Shown here one piece after another: positions 1 through 9,200 of a stretch of 57,154 nucleotides of DNA. The DNA lies in NCBI RefSeq assembly GCF_001438845.1, contig NZ_JQCL01000006.1:1-57154 (forward strand), given 5' to 3'. Made by a program: the position numbers and the translations under genes. Position 1 is the first letter of the stretch; each line of letters starts with the position of its first letter. Below the pieces are notes generated by a model. It saw only the letters and a list, made by a program, of their open reading frames with translations. It was not told where the DNA came from and made no database searches. This DNA comes from Lactiplantibacillus xiangfangensis. Lineage in GTDB: Bacteria > Bacillota > Bacilli > Lactobacillales > Lactobacillaceae.

Positions 1-275
1 AGAGACAGATTTAACTTTATAATATTTCATCTGTCAACTTGACAGGGACTAGTGCAAAAAGACATTTTTAATATATACAATTTTAATGTTAACATAGATT
101 TCATTAATAAAATTGCTAAAAAAATGCCCGCCCATATTCAAAAGAATTTGGTTCTCTTCATAAAGTGTTCAAATAATATTCGTTTCATATTTCAATTTTT
201 AATTCATCTATAAGAAAAACAATAACCCGGCAAGAATCAAACAAATTTGGATTGCAGTTACAATCCAGAAAAAGA

Positions 276-318
276 AGAGTCTGGGACAGACAGCACATGA
301 CTGTCTGTCCCAGACTCT
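276..318 (-). terminator. Rho-independent terminator after the GT14 gene
   Basis: An 18-bp perfect stem (276-293 pairs with 301-318) with a 7-base loop, followed on the minus strand by a T-rich stretch. It lies about 80 bases past the GT14 stop. The stem contains the AGTCTGGGACAG sequence that also appears at the edge of the 3' UTR repeats near 20.1 and 30.8 kb. The rest of 1-400 shows a small hairpin at about 4-36 and AT-rich sequence, but no gene. Confidence 0.8.
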
Positions 319-400
319 CGTAAAATCTTTAATCAACTGCCATTTGACAAAAAACCATTATTTTTCTGTTTGCTTTTTATATGCGATAACCGAACCCTAA

Positions 401-1351
401 TCAGAAGTTTGCAGTTTGCTTTAGTTTGATATTTGATTTCATAGTATTTTCGTTAATTAACTCTTTAATCACCAAATCTATTATTGTTGCATCTACCGTT
501 TCATCAAATTTTCGTGAAAAAAAATGTCCTGCCTGTTTAGCTTTTTCTAGTTCATGAAAATTTTTCGAAGTCCAAATTAACGGACTTCCATCCCACCAGT
601 TGATATATCTTAGATTTCCCTGAAATTCGTCTTCGATATCATGGACTGGATCTTGATGATATACTGTGTTTTGCATTTTAAATTTTTTTAACTCATAGGG
701 TATGAATAATTCGTCCACTAAATAACCATGAGAAAACTGATGATAAACATCCACTATATTTTCCTTTTTAACTATTTTTTGGACAAATTCATCACTAAGT
801 GTAACCCAATTTGAACCAAATCTAATGTCATCCAGTTGATGCGTAGTTTTTTCTAAATACTTTGTTTCAATTTTTCTAATACCTTTAAAAAGCAGATATA
901 ACGGATTCTTACGAGAAATTCTAAATGATTTTTGAAATATATGTTTCCGTTTACGCATTGATAATGAAAGCTTATCTGACATACACGAATAAGATACAAA
1001 TTGACAATTTGAATGTTTGTCAAAGAAGTGATGAATATTGTTTTGAGACGTTAGGGGTAAATCGAGCCCCGATAATAGGTGATAATAAGTGTACTGTTTT
1101 AAAGCAGCATTGCTGAATAGTAATAATTCGGCTTTAATCTGCGAATAGCTTCCCCAATATATTGGAATCTCTTTTAAAATAAAGAGACCTGATTTTTTAC
1201 TAGTTAAATGCGTACGAGCTTCCTTCGATGTCTTATCAATAAGAATATAGATGTCATTTCGAGAATCATCAAGTAGAGAAATTAATCTTTGTAATTGATG
1301 GAAGTTTCTATTGGCTATAATTAAATATGCGTGTTTTTTATTCGTTGTTAT
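401..1351 (-). CDS. GT14 (core-2/I-branching type) glycosyltransferase, non-AUG start or start-loss allele
   Basis: The frame is open from 1378 to the stop at 401. An in-frame stop lies directly upstream, and no ATG, GTG or TTG occurs before residue 124 (ATG at 982). Translation from the ATA codon at 1351 gives about 316 residues, normal for bacterial members of the Branch family. The N-terminal part has HAYLIIANRNFHQL, an Asp-rich stretch and YYHLLSGLDLPL. The C-terminal part has SNWVTLSDEF, DELFIPYEL, RYINWWDGSP and FFSRKFDE. These match the family from end to end. AGGAG sits four bases before ATA, so ATA may be a mutated ATG. Family knowledge suggests transfer of a sugar to a surface polysaccharide; the substrate is unknown. 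The gene is AT-rich compared with its neighbours, which suggests transfer. It is either a start-loss pseudogene or uses a rare start codon. Confidence 0.6.
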   Translation of the reverse strand: MTTNKKHAYLIIANRNFHQLQRLISLLDDSRNDIYILIDKTSKEARTHLTSKKSGLFILKEIPIYWGSYSQIKAELLLFSNAALKQYTYYHLLSGLDLPLTSQNNIHHFFDKHSNCQFVSYSCMSDKLSLSMRKRKHIFQKSFRISRKNPLYLLFKGIRKIETKYLEKTTHQLDDIRFGSNWVTLSDEFVQKIVKKENIVDVYHQFSHGYLVDELFIPYELKKFKMQNTVYHQDPVHDIEDEFQGNLRYINWWDGSPLIWTSKNFHELEKAKQAGHFFSRKFDETVDATIIDLVIKELINENTMKSNIKLKQTANF

Positions 1352-1596
1352 CAGACTCCTGAATACGTTTTTGATTGTTTACCGCTTTAACTGTTCATTG
1401 TATGTTGAATATTTCTACTCTTTGGTTATTAATCAACTGTTTATAGTAGAATAAAGAAGAGGTCTGTTGTACCTCTTAATTTCAGAGAAAGAAAATAAGG
1501 AAAACTAACAAACCACTACGAATAAAGTAACGTAAAACTGAATTTAAATCAAGTTATTAATTACTATAAATAAGAAAATTTATATCACTGGATTAA

Positions 1597-1636
1597 AAAA
1601 AGGAAAACAATTTAAACATGAATTGTTTTCCTTTTT
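1597..1636 (-). terminator. Terminator of the glycerol-facilitator gene
   Basis: A 16-bp perfect stem (1597-1612 with 1621-1636) with an 8-base loop and a T-run on the minus strand. It lies about 45 bases past the stop of the channel gene. The stretch between this stem and the GT14 frame (1352-1596) is AT-rich; no gene or clear promoter was seen in it. Confidence 0.8.
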
Positions 1637-1681
1637 AAATTTTTCATCAATAACCGTTTGTCAACCAGCTACTCAACTTAG

Positions 1682-2395
1682 TTAGATTCCGAAAAATCCA
1701 CGCATAAACAATGCCGCACAAGCTGCCCCAACAAATGGTGCAATCCCAGGAACAATCACACCGTATTGCCAGTCACTATCAGCCTTGTTCTTAATTGGTA
1801 AAATAGCATGTGCAATTCGTGGTCCCATGTCCCGTGCAAGGTTCATGGCGAATCCGGTTGGACCACCAAGCCCCATACCAATGGCCCAAACTAACAAACC
1901 AACACCAATCGGAACAATCCCCGGCGTCTTCACTTGAGAAATAGCTAAAATGCCAGAAATAAAAATGAACGTATCAAAAAATTCGACGAAGAAATTCCGT
2001 GGTAAGTTCCGAACTGCTGGTGCGGTAGAGAAAATGTTACGAATCGTAATTGGAGAAATTTCATCAGCAGAAGCAGCAAAGTGATCAGCATACATGATCC
2101 AAACAATCACGGCACCAACAACCCCACCTAAAACTTCTGCAACTGAATACGGAATAAAGTAAGCCCATTTAATATTACCTAAAATACATTGAGCCAAAAC
2201 CATGGCCGGGTTAATTGATACGTTACCAAAGATAAATAGCGCAATGGTAATCCCAAAACCCCAAGTTGTAATTGCAAAAATGTGACCTGAACCGCGGTAC
2301 TTAGTTCCCTTTAAAACCTCACTACAATGTACACCAACACCAAAAATAATCATCAAAGCGGTTCCCATGAACTCTGCCAGAAGCTGATGAATCAA
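1682..2395 (-). CDS. Glycerol facilitator / aquaporin family (MIP) channel
   Basis: A 237-residue membrane protein with six hydrophobic segments and the two pore half-helix motifs of the MIP family: INPAM (Asn62) and NLARD (Asn185-Asp189). The second has Leu in place of the usual Pro of NPA; the RD after it is typical of glycerol-conducting members rather than strict water channels. Lactobacilli carry several such paralogs, some of which pass lactic acid, glycerol or dihydroxyacetone; the substrate here cannot be told. AGGAGGAG lies upstream of the ATG. The gene stands alone with its own terminator. Confidence 0.88.
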   Translation of the reverse strand: MIHQLLAEFMGTALMIIFGVGVHCSEVLKGTKYRGSGHIFAITTWGFGITIALFIFGNVSINPAMVLAQCILGNIKWAYFIPYSVAEVLGGVVGAVIVWIMYADHFAASADEISPITIRNIFSTAPAVRNLPRNFFVEFFDTFIFISGILAISQVKTPGIVPIGVGLLVWAIGMGLGGPTGFAMNLARDMGPRIAHAILPIKNKADSDWQYGVIVPGIAPFVGAACAALFMRGFFGI

Positions 2396-2502
2396 AATAT
2401 TTCTCCTCCTGTGGCGCTCGTGACGCCGTTTTATTTTTAAGTAGGTTCGTTAAACTAACTTTTCAGAAAGTAACAACCTTTTTTTCACGAAGACCATTAT
2501 AC

Positions 2503-2528
2503 ACAAAAAAAGAACCGCATAGGGTTCT
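2503..2528 (-). terminator. Terminator after the YihY/BrkB gene
   Basis: A six-base stem (2511-2516 with 2523-2528) followed on the minus strand by seven T residues. It is short but in the right place, about 70 bases past the stop. Confidence 0.6.
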
Positions 2529-2595
2529 AATTATAAAATTATTCAGTTTTACGCCAATTACCAGTCTTTTCAAATCAATTGCCCACCTAAAAGCG

Positions 2596-3510
2596 TTACT
2601 TGCGGAAATACTTGATTCGCCTTCGTAACCGCCGCATAACCCGGGGTGATTTCGGCTCAATATTCTTTTCAAACCATTCTTGAACCGTCGCATTGACTAC
2701 CCCACCAAACATCAACAAGATGCCTGAAAAGTTCAACCAAAACATTAATACGATCAAGCTTCCAATTGTTTGATACGAGGTCACTCGCCGTGCAAATAAC
2801 TCGACGTAGATTCGGAATCCTTGGGAAATAACAATCCACCCAATCGTCGTTACTAGCGCACCTGGCCAAACATATCTCAACTTAACTTTTGCATTAGGTA
2901 CAAAATAATACAGTAGCATGGCCACCGTAAACATCCCGACAAATGTGATTAAGTTTTTATTAGCCAATAATTGGCTCCACCAACTCGGAATAAATGCTTC
3001 CGAAGTATGGGTCATCTGTAAAATGGCGTCCATAATCACTTGACTCAGGGTAAAGAACACCGATAGCCCAACGATTAGGACCAACAAACCTAATGTGAGG
3101 ACAAACGCCATCAAACGGGTCACAATCGCACCCTGAGCATTTTTTACCCCGTAAGCTTCATTCAAGCTTCGACGAATGGCTGCAATAATCTGAGAAGCTG
3201 ACCAAATTGTCACAACGATCCCGATTGAAAGACTTCCACTACCTCCACTCGACAGAAAGGAAACCAAGATGGGTTTAAACGTTTGATAAATGTTACTGGG
3301 AATAAACTCCTGAGCGTACGCTAAAATCTGGCCCGTTTTCAAATTAAAACGGGCCACAATGTTACCAGCAATTAATATGATGGGTGCAATCGACATCAGA
3401 GCATAGTAAGCCAGAATAATTGCATTGTTCGTTACATTAGCCTGTTTAAAACGTCTGATGATGATTTCCAACCACCTCATTGTTTTCGGAAAACGCGTTT
3501 TTAAGTTCAT
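2596..3510 (-). CDS. YihY/BrkB family inner-membrane protein
   Basis: A 304-residue protein with about six membrane segments, of the family once called ribonuclease BN / virulence factor BrkB. Recognisable features are the N-terminal amphipathic stretch leading to ILAYYALMSIAPIILIAGN, the central IGIVVTIWSASQIIAAIRRSLNEAYGV region and the C-terminal GSLIVLMFWLNFSGILLMFGG segment. The charged tail ends in RRLRRRIKYFRK. The true function of the family is not settled; RNase activity was a misassignment, and transport or envelope roles are proposed. GGAG precedes the ATG. It is divergent from the GT2 gene at 3663. Confidence 0.88.
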   Translation of the reverse strand: MNLKTRFPKTMRWLEIIIRRFKQANVTNNAIILAYYALMSIAPIILIAGNIVARFNLKTGQILAYAQEFIPSNIYQTFKPILVSFLSSGGSGSLSIGIVVTIWSASQIIAAIRRSLNEAYGVKNAQGAIVTRLMAFVLTLGLLVLIVGLSVFFTLSQVIMDAILQMTHTSEAFIPSWWSQLLANKNLITFVGMFTVAMLLYYFVPNAKVKLRYVWPGALVTTIGWIVISQGFRIYVELFARRVTSYQTIGSLIVLMFWLNFSGILLMFGGVVNATVQEWFEKNIEPKSPRVMRRLRRRIKYFRK

Positions 3511-3662
3511 TTATTAATCTCCAGAGACTACCTTAATGCTTAACATTATACCTTTAATTTAAAATCTAAACATCTTTACATTCGTACCTTAAATAGCAGC
3601 TATAATCAAAACTAGTGTGGTAAGCTAACAGTATAAACCGGATACTAGGAGATTATTAATTA

Positions 3663-4604
3663 ATGAAAATGATGAGTCTAATTGTTCCCTGCTATAATGA
3701 GGAACCTACTGTACCGATTTTTTTTGATGCCGTCGAGAAAGTCTTTGCCAATAACCCGGATACCTTCAAAGATGTTCGCCATGAATATCTTTTTATTAAC
3801 GATGGCTCAAGCGATGCAACCTTGACAGAGTTTCGCAAATTACATACTGCTCATCCCGAGCTAGTTCATTACCTGTCATTTTCACGTAATTTTGGAAAAG
3901 AGGCCGGCTTAGCTGCTGGACTACAACATGCTAACGGCGATTATGTCGCCGTCATGGACGTCGATCTTCAAGACCCCCCCGAGTTATTACCCCAAATGCT
4001 TTCACTACTTGAGAGTGGTAATTACGATTGTGTCGGTACCATGCGAGAAGATCGTAAAAGTGAACCAGCTATCCGTTCATTCCTCTCAAGATCATTTTAT
4101 ACGGTCATTAATAAGGTCTCGAAAGTCCAAATCATCCCTAATGCACGTGACTATCGTCTGATGACCCGCCAAATGGTTGATGCTATCTTAGAGTTGCCAG
4201 AGTACAATCGCTTTTCAAAAGGAATCTTCAACTGGGTTGGTTTTCGAACGACTTACTTGAAGTTTAAAAATGCCCCCCGGGCTGCCGGAGAAACTCACTG
4301 GTCATTCTGGCAATTATTTAACTACTCGATTGAAGCCATCGTTGATTTCTCTGACGTTCCTTTAAAAATCGCCACATTTACCGGTGGATTATTCGCTTTT
4401 CTCTCAATCATTGGCATGATTATCGTAATTGCCAGAAAGCTACTACTTGGTAACAGTGTTAGTGGTTGGGCTTCAGTTGTCACGATTATGTTATTCATAG
4501 GTGGAATTCAACTGTTTTGCCTAGGAATTATCGGTAACTACATTGGTAAAATCTACTTAGAAACAAAGCATCGTCCTCAGTATATTATTCAAGAAAAAAA
4601 GTAA
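3663..4604 (+). CDS. GT2 glycosyltransferase with two C-terminal membrane helices (GtrB/CsbB-like)
   Basis: A 313-residue enzyme. The N-terminal GT-A domain has SLIVPCYNEE, a nucleotide-sugar metal site DVD at residues 99-101 followed by LQDPPE, and the RDYRLM region. Two hydrophobic segments at roughly residues 235-300 anchor it. This layout is that of polyisoprenyl-phosphate hexosyltransferases, which load a sugar onto undecaprenyl phosphate at the inner face of the membrane for later transfer to wall polymers. Donor and acceptor are not visible from sequence. TAGGAG lies before the ATG. It is convergent with mnaA, and the two share a terminator. The nearby epimerase and the GT14 frame point to cell-surface glycan work. 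Confidence 0.88.
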   Translation: MKMMSLIVPCYNEEPTVPIFFDAVEKVFANNPDTFKDVRHEYLFINDGSSDATLTEFRKLHTAHPELVHYLSFSRNFGKEAGLAAGLQHANGDYVAVMDVDLQDPPELLPQMLSLLESGNYDCVGTMREDRKSEPAIRSFLSRSFYTVINKVSKVQIIPNARDYRLMTRQMVDAILELPEYNRFSKGIFNWVGFRTTYLKFKNAPRAAGETHWSFWQLFNYSIEAIVDFSDVPLKIATFTGGLFAFLSIIGMIIVIARKLLLGNSVSGWASVVTIMLFIGGIQLFCLGIIGNYIGKIYLETKHRPQYIIQEKK

Positions 4605-4652
4605 AAGCAACACCTGATAGCCAGCCGTTATTGGCTATCAGGTGTTGCTTTT
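4603..4652. terminator. Bidirectional terminator between the GT2 gene and mnaA
   Basis: A 21-bp perfect inverted repeat (4603-4623 with 4632-4652) with A-run and T-run flanks, so it can end transcripts from both sides. It overlaps the stop codon of the GT2 gene. Confidence 0.9.
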
Positions 4653-4732
4653 ATCATTTCGCATTAGTTACAAAACAATTATCACTATGCCGTACACAAT
4701 GATACATCCGTTTAACATTAATGTAAATTGAT

Positions 4733-5854
4733 TTAATTGTTTCCATTAATCTTATTATAAATATCTTCAAGAATATATTCCGCCGCATGCCCATCCCCAT
4801 ACGGATTCTTCGCATCAGCCATCCGTTGATACTCTTTTTTGTCATCCAGTAACTGATTCATGGCATCTGTAACCTTTTGACCATCCGTCCCCACTAGCTT
4901 CAGCGTACCCACAGCGACGCCCTCAGGCCGCTCCGTCGTCTCACGTAAGACTAGTACCGGCTTATTCAGTGATGGTGCCTCTTCTTGAACCCCACCAGAA
5001 TCCGTCATAATGAAGTAGCTCCGCGCCGCCATGTTATGGAAGTCCACAACATCCAACGGGTCAATTAAGTGGATTCGCTCTGTATTGCCTAGGACCCGCT
5101 TAGCCACCGTCTGAACTGCCGGACTTAAATGTACCGGATAAACCACTTCAACATCAAGGTGCTGCTTAACAACCGCTTTAACAGCATTAAAAACCGTCTC
5201 CATCGGTGCGCCTTGATTTTCCCGCCGATGCATCGTCAATAAAATCATCCGATGGCCCGGCTGAATCAGCTTCAACGCATCATGCTGATAGTCCTTTGAG
5301 ACCGTCTGATTGAGCGCATCGATTGCTGTATTCCCCGTTACACTGATATTTTTGTCAGCATGGTGTTCTTTAAGCAGATTCTGACGGCTTAGTTCCGTCG
5401 GTGCAAAGTACATATCGGCTAAGACATCGGTCAACTGGCGGTTCATTTCTTCCGGATACGGTGAATACTTATCCCATGTCCGTAGCCCCGCTTCAACGTG
5501 TCCCACCGGAATCTGGTGATAAAAAGCACTGACACTGGCTGCAAACGTGGTCGTCGTGTCCCCATGTACCAAAACAATATCAGGCTTGACCTCATCCATA
5601 ATAGCATCTAGCTTAGTCAGCACCCGACTGGTAATTCCTGCCAACGTCTGATTTGGCTTCATAATATTCAAATCGTAATCCGGTGCGATGTGAAAAATAT
5701 CAAGCACTTGATCCAACATTTCGCGATGTTGGGCTGTAACCACCGTTACCGGAATGAACCGTTCCTGTTGTTGCAACTGTAAGACAATCGGGGCCATCTT
5801 AATGGCTTCGGGACGGGTCCCAAAAATTGTCATCACCTTAATTCGTTTTGACAT
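4733..5854 (-). CDS. mnaA: UDP-N-acetylglucosamine 2-epimerase (non-hydrolysing)
   Basis: A 373-residue enzyme that interconverts UDP-GlcNAc and UDP-ManNAc, the precursor used for wall teichoic acid linkage units and other surface glycans. The full set of family motifs is present: GTRPEAIKMA near residue 12, HGDTTTTFA, HVEAGLRT, the HRREN region and SGGVQEEAPSL. Length is standard. AGGTGA lies upstream of the ATG. Downstream toward 4653 there is a short AT-rich stretch, then the shared terminator. Confidence 0.95.
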   Translation of the reverse strand: MSKRIKVMTIFGTRPEAIKMAPIVLQLQQQERFIPVTVVTAQHREMLDQVLDIFHIAPDYDLNIMKPNQTLAGITSRVLTKLDAIMDEVKPDIVLVHGDTTTTFAASVSAFYHQIPVGHVEAGLRTWDKYSPYPEEMNRQLTDVLADMYFAPTELSRQNLLKEHHADKNISVTGNTAIDALNQTVSKDYQHDALKLIQPGHRMILLTMHRRENQGAPMETVFNAVKAVVKQHLDVEVVYPVHLSPAVQTVAKRVLGNTERIHLIDPLDVVDFHNMAARSYFIMTDSGGVQEEAPSLNKPVLVLRETTERPEGVAVGTLKLVGTDGQKVTDAMNQLLDDKKEYQRMADAKNPYGDGHAAEYILEDIYNKINGNN

Positions 5855-5964
5855 TATTATTCACCTGATTTTCACTAGTCTTTATCCTTTATAATAACGT
5901 TTAACAAGCTAATCGGCTACCCACACTGCTTAATTGCTAATCTTCCTTTATTAATTAATATTAT

Positions 5965-6060
5965 AAGGAGGTATAGATTGCAGTAAAAAAATTACTAACG
6001 CTAGCTATTTTTGAGCCAAAAAAAGTGTTCGAAAACCGTCCAGTTTTCAAACACTTTTGA
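5965..6060 (+). other. Possible remnant of a gene start (ribosome site plus signal-like codons)
   Basis: AAGGAGG at 5965-5971 is followed five bases later by ATT at 5977, then codons reading AVKKLLTLAIFEPKK and a stop at about 6058, 23 codons in all. The spacing and the Lys-Lys-Leu-Leu pattern look like the first codons of an exported protein whose ATG became ATT. The frame then runs straight into the galactanase terminator. It could be chance. The rest of 5855-6020 is AT-rich intergenic sequence upstream of mnaA. Confidence 0.25.
6021..6058 (-). terminator. Terminator of the GH53 galactanase gene
   Basis: A 16-bp stem with one mismatch (6021-6036 with 6043-6058), a six-base loop and seven T residues on the minus strand. 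It lies just past the galactanase stop codon. Confidence 0.88.
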
Positions 6061-6068
6061 TTAATTAC

Positions 6069-7889
6069 TTATTTTAAATACTTGTGCCAAACATAACCTT
6101 TAACTTTATTGTTTGATGAATGAACGTAGTAGTAAAGGTACTTCTTACCGTTGTACTTGGTAATATGAGCTTTCTTCGTTGCAATCAAACGTGTCTTAGC
6201 ATAGTTTTTCAAGTTATGTTTCTTAACGAACTGGAAGTTCTTAGAAGAACCTTTGAGCTGGTAAACGGCACCCTTAGACTTTTTCCCGTTAACAACCCTG
6301 TAATTTTTAGCCTTCATCGTCGTTTTCTTGGTGATCTTGTTATCCAAACGTGTCACATACTTGTGCCATACCCAGCCTTCGTTTTTACCTGATTTAATGT
6401 GGTAGTACAAGTATGTTTTACCATTGGTCCGAGCAACATAAGCACGTTTATCAACCTTGAGATACTTAGACTTAACATCTTTCAGATTAAACGCAGTCTT
6501 AAAGGTAAAGTTACTCTTGGAACCATTGAGATCATAAGCTTTGGCGCTTACACTTGCCTTTTTGACCTTATAATAGTTCGCTACTTTACCTTTTTCTTTG
6601 GTAATGCTCTTACCCATCATTTGCTTGAAAGTCAACAAGGATTGTAATGGGTTCCCATTAGGATCAAAGAGCGCTTGGTTATCATAGGAAGAAGCACCCC
6701 AGTAAGCATCAACATTAGCTTTTTGACCAGCATAACCGGCATCACCGTAATAATCAGCAGCGTACTTAGTTGCCCAGCCAGTCCCATACTTTTCATCCAT
6801 ATCGCGGTTGTATTGGTAGTTATTCCAACCAGCTTTGACTGGAATCCAAGCAGGTTCCCAGTAGAACGCACCAAGGGCCTTGCCATTCCCATTTTGCATC
6901 ACTGTCTTCCAAACATCACTGATACTATCAGATTGTCCTTGGACAGAAATCTTGAATGGCGGGTTTTTAATATCTCCAACAATGTTCGGCTGACCATCCA
7001 TATCATCAGTGGTGTATGGGTAACTCATTTCCATTACGGCAAACTTCTTACCATACTTTTTAGTGATGACATTTTCCGCACCAATTAGCTTATTATCAGG
7101 ACCATTCCAATGTGGATAGAAGGTTGCACCCATCACATCATAATCAACTTTATTAGCTTTTAACTCACCGGCAATCTTGTCAAAAGAAGCGGCGGTTGGT
7201 GATTCATAGTGCACTGCGGCCAATGCATTAGGGGCGTACTTATGAACTGCGTTAACCCCTTCAGCTAAATATTGCATATACTTAGCCGGGTCAGACTCCT
7301 GCATCATGCCCTTAGTCGTTTCGTTGCCGACCTGAACCATGCCAACGTTCACATCAGCATCCGCCATTGCAAGCATGACTTTCTTAGTATAATCATGCAC
7401 AGCCTGCTTCTTTTGTTCGAAGGTGTAGTTCTTCCAAGCTTTTGGCAAGGCTTGCTTACCAGGATCAGCCCAAAAATCAGAATATTGTAAATCAATCAAA
7501 ACTTTCATATGATGCTTAGTCGCATCTTTCCCAGTCTTAATTGCGTTAGCTAGTGTTGAATCACCCGCACCATAAGAATGACCATCCTTATCGTAAGGAT
7601 CGTTGAGAATTCTTAACCGTACGTAGTTAACACCAGCATCCTCCAACGTCTGCATGATATCTTGTTGCTCACCTTTGTAGTTGTAATACTTTACACCAGC
7701 ATTCAACTCAGCTTGCAAACTAGAAATATCGACCCCACGAATCGTATTTTTCGTGACCCCTTTGACGGGCGCAACCTTAACCTTGTCATTCTTGACATTG
7801 GTTGTCCCATCGGCATTGGCCTGCGCATTGAGTCCAACTGAACTCAAGCCCAATAAAACGGCCGCAACCAGTAATCCTTTGTGTTTCAT
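6069..7889 (-). CDS. Secreted GH53 endo-beta-1,4-galactanase with C-terminal wall-binding-type repeats
   Basis: A 606-residue exported enzyme expected to cut beta-1,4-galactan side chains of plant pectin (type I arabinogalactan). The start at 7889 is chosen because it gives a clean signal peptide (KHKGLL, hydrophobic core, AQANA) and has a GGGG ribosome site; an upstream in-frame codon would add 13 charged residues. The (beta/alpha)8 domain covers about residues 45-430. Putative acid/base Glu190 is in VQVGNE and nucleophile Glu287 in VMEMSYP. After residue about 440 come two similar modules, each with a YLYY strand and a WVWHKY or YVWHKY end, resembling the DUF5776/GW-like surface-binding repeats of lactobacilli. 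Their binding target is inferred. The gene is monocistronic and points to plant-material growth. Confidence 0.92.
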   Translation of the reverse strand: MKHKGLLVAAVLLGLSSVGLNAQANADGTTNVKNDKVKVAPVKGVTKNTIRGVDISSLQAELNAGVKYYNYKGEQQDIMQTLEDAGVNYVRLRILNDPYDKDGHSYGAGDSTLANAIKTGKDATKHHMKVLIDLQYSDFWADPGKQALPKAWKNYTFEQKKQAVHDYTKKVMLAMADADVNVGMVQVGNETTKGMMQESDPAKYMQYLAEGVNAVHKYAPNALAAVHYESPTAASFDKIAGELKANKVDYDVMGATFYPHWNGPDNKLIGAENVITKKYGKKFAVMEMSYPYTTDDMDGQPNIVGDIKNPPFKISVQGQSDSISDVWKTVMQNGNGKALGAFYWEPAWIPVKAGWNNYQYNRDMDEKYGTGWATKYAADYYGDAGYAGQKANVDAYWGASSYDNQALFDPNGNPLQSLLTFKQMMGKSITKEKGKVANYYKVKKASVSAKAYDLNGSKSNFTFKTAFNLKDVKSKYLKVDKRAYVARTNGKTYLYYHIKSGKNEGWVWHKYVTRLDNKITKKTTMKAKNYRVVNGKKSKGAVYQLKGSSKNFQFVKKHNLKNYAKTRLIATKKAHITKYNGKKYLYYYVHSSNNKVKGYVWHKYLK

Positions 7890-7980
7890 AACTAATTTTC
7901 CCCGCTTTCTACAAACTACACTAATCATACGTCATTTATAATCTCACAAATATAGTTATATTAAAATACATTTCACCAAA

Positions 7981-8013
7981 AAAACGCAGTTATTTAGTCA
8001 ACAACTGCGTTTT
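7981..8013 (-). terminator. Terminator of the serine hydrolase gene
   Basis: An 11-bp stem (7981-7991 with 8003-8013) with A-run and T-run flanks, directly past the stop of the hydrolase. Confidence 0.8.
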
Positions 8014-8024
8014 CTCCTGATTAC

Positions 8025-9200
8025 TTAAAACTTCACCGTTTGCATTAAGATATCCTGAATTTCGTAGGCCACCTGGTTATCCGTCGAAAAAACGCCTTGA
8101 TTTTCGAACAACACGAGGGCAACTTTACCATCCCGGGTTCCCATATAATACGTGTGGAATTCATTATCGTTTCCCCCAACCCGAATGTGCCCATTAGGCT
8201 GATAATAGACGCCTCCCGAATACTGGAACGCAAAATTATTCGTTAACTCCGCCAACCCGGCTTGACCAAGCAACTCGCCACTCTGCAGTTGATACATGAA
8301 CTTATAGTAGTCACCCACACTCATATACAAACTCCCACAACCTAACTCACTAGACTGCAGTGGCTTGGATAAGATGGTTCCCTGTGAAAGTCCATTCGTT
8401 AAGCGGTAGGCCAACGGATTAACAATATTACCAGGAATCTCGTCATAACCAAACGTATGCTTCAGTCCCAGTGGCCGAATGACCACGTTCTGCAACATCG
8501 TCATGTAAGATTTATGTGACACCTTCCGAATCACACCCGCTAATATCGTGAAGTTCGCGTTCGTATAAAAATACGCGTGATTGCCCGTTGAGAGCACGTG
8601 TTTCAACGTAAAATCAATCTGCGCCTTTTCAGTTGGTAAAATCGATTTGGGTGTCGTTTCTTTCATCCGGATTCCCGAACGGTGGTCTAACAATTCACGA
8701 ATCGTGATCTGATTTGCGTACGGTACCTGCGGATAAAATTTACTCAACGGTGTCGTCATACTGAGTTGCCCTTTATTGATTAAATGCTGCACAACGGTTG
8801 CTGTGACTGCTTTTTGTAACGACGCTAACGGATAAACTTCCGTCGCCGTATTCCGCGTATTTTTAGACAGGTCAGCGTACCCGTACGTTTTCGTTTTTAC
8901 CCCGGCCGGACCGTTCGTCGTCACCAGTAACGTGCCCATAATGTTATGACTTTTAATTAAAGCATCAATCTTGCTCATCGCCTGTGCTTCGGTCAGTTGC
9001 CCTGGAAGGGGCTTTTGTACTGGTTGCTTTTTAGGCGCAGGCTTCTTTTTCTTCGGAACTACCCGGGTACTATTAATGCGCGCCATTTTAGGGGCACGTT
9101 GGGTTTGGCGATTAAATTGCTGACTCCCCCACAGGCCCAATCCAATTATCAGTAACAATCCTGGTATTCCAAGCACAACTAACCACGACTTTTTCTTCAT
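8025..9200 (-). CDS. Membrane-anchored serine hydrolase of the beta-lactamase / penicillin-binding (class C) fold
   Basis: A 391-residue protein read from ATG 9200, which follows a G-rich ribosome site and gives an ordinary N-terminal anchor (residues 5-25). A Lys/Pro-rich linker (about 35-68) precedes the catalytic domain. The active-site motifs are SLQK at 127-130 (SxxK) and YTN at 212-214 (YxN); the third (HxG-like) box is less clear, perhaps HTYYMG near the end. Members act on the outer face as D-Ala peptidases, esterases or amidases; the substrate here is unknown. The gene is single, divergent from gdhA, and has its own terminator. Confidence 0.85.
   Translation of the reverse strand: MKKKSWLVVLGIPGLLLIIGLGLWGSQQFNRQTQRAPKMARINSTRVVPKKKKPAPKKQPVQKPLPGQLTEAQAMSKIDALIKSHNIMGTLLVTTNGPAGVKTKTYGYADLSKNTRNTATEVYPLASLQKAVTATVVQHLINKGQLSMTTPLSKFYPQVPYANQITIRELLDHRSGIRMKETTPKSILPTEKAQIDFTLKHVLSTGNHAYFYTNANFTILAGVIRKVSHKSYMTMLQNVVIRPLGLKHTFGYDEIPGNIVNPLAYRLTNGLSQGTILSKPLQSSELGCGSLYMSVGDYYKFMYQLQSGELLGQAGLAELTNNFAFQYSGGVYYQPNGHIRVGGNDNEFHTYYMGTRDGKVALVLFENQGVFSTDNQVAYEIQDILMQTVKF

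Noticed and set aside
925-1116. Rightward 63-codon frame opposite the GT14 gene
   Set aside because: It overlaps the GT14 frame on the other strand, lacks a ribosome site and shows no family features.
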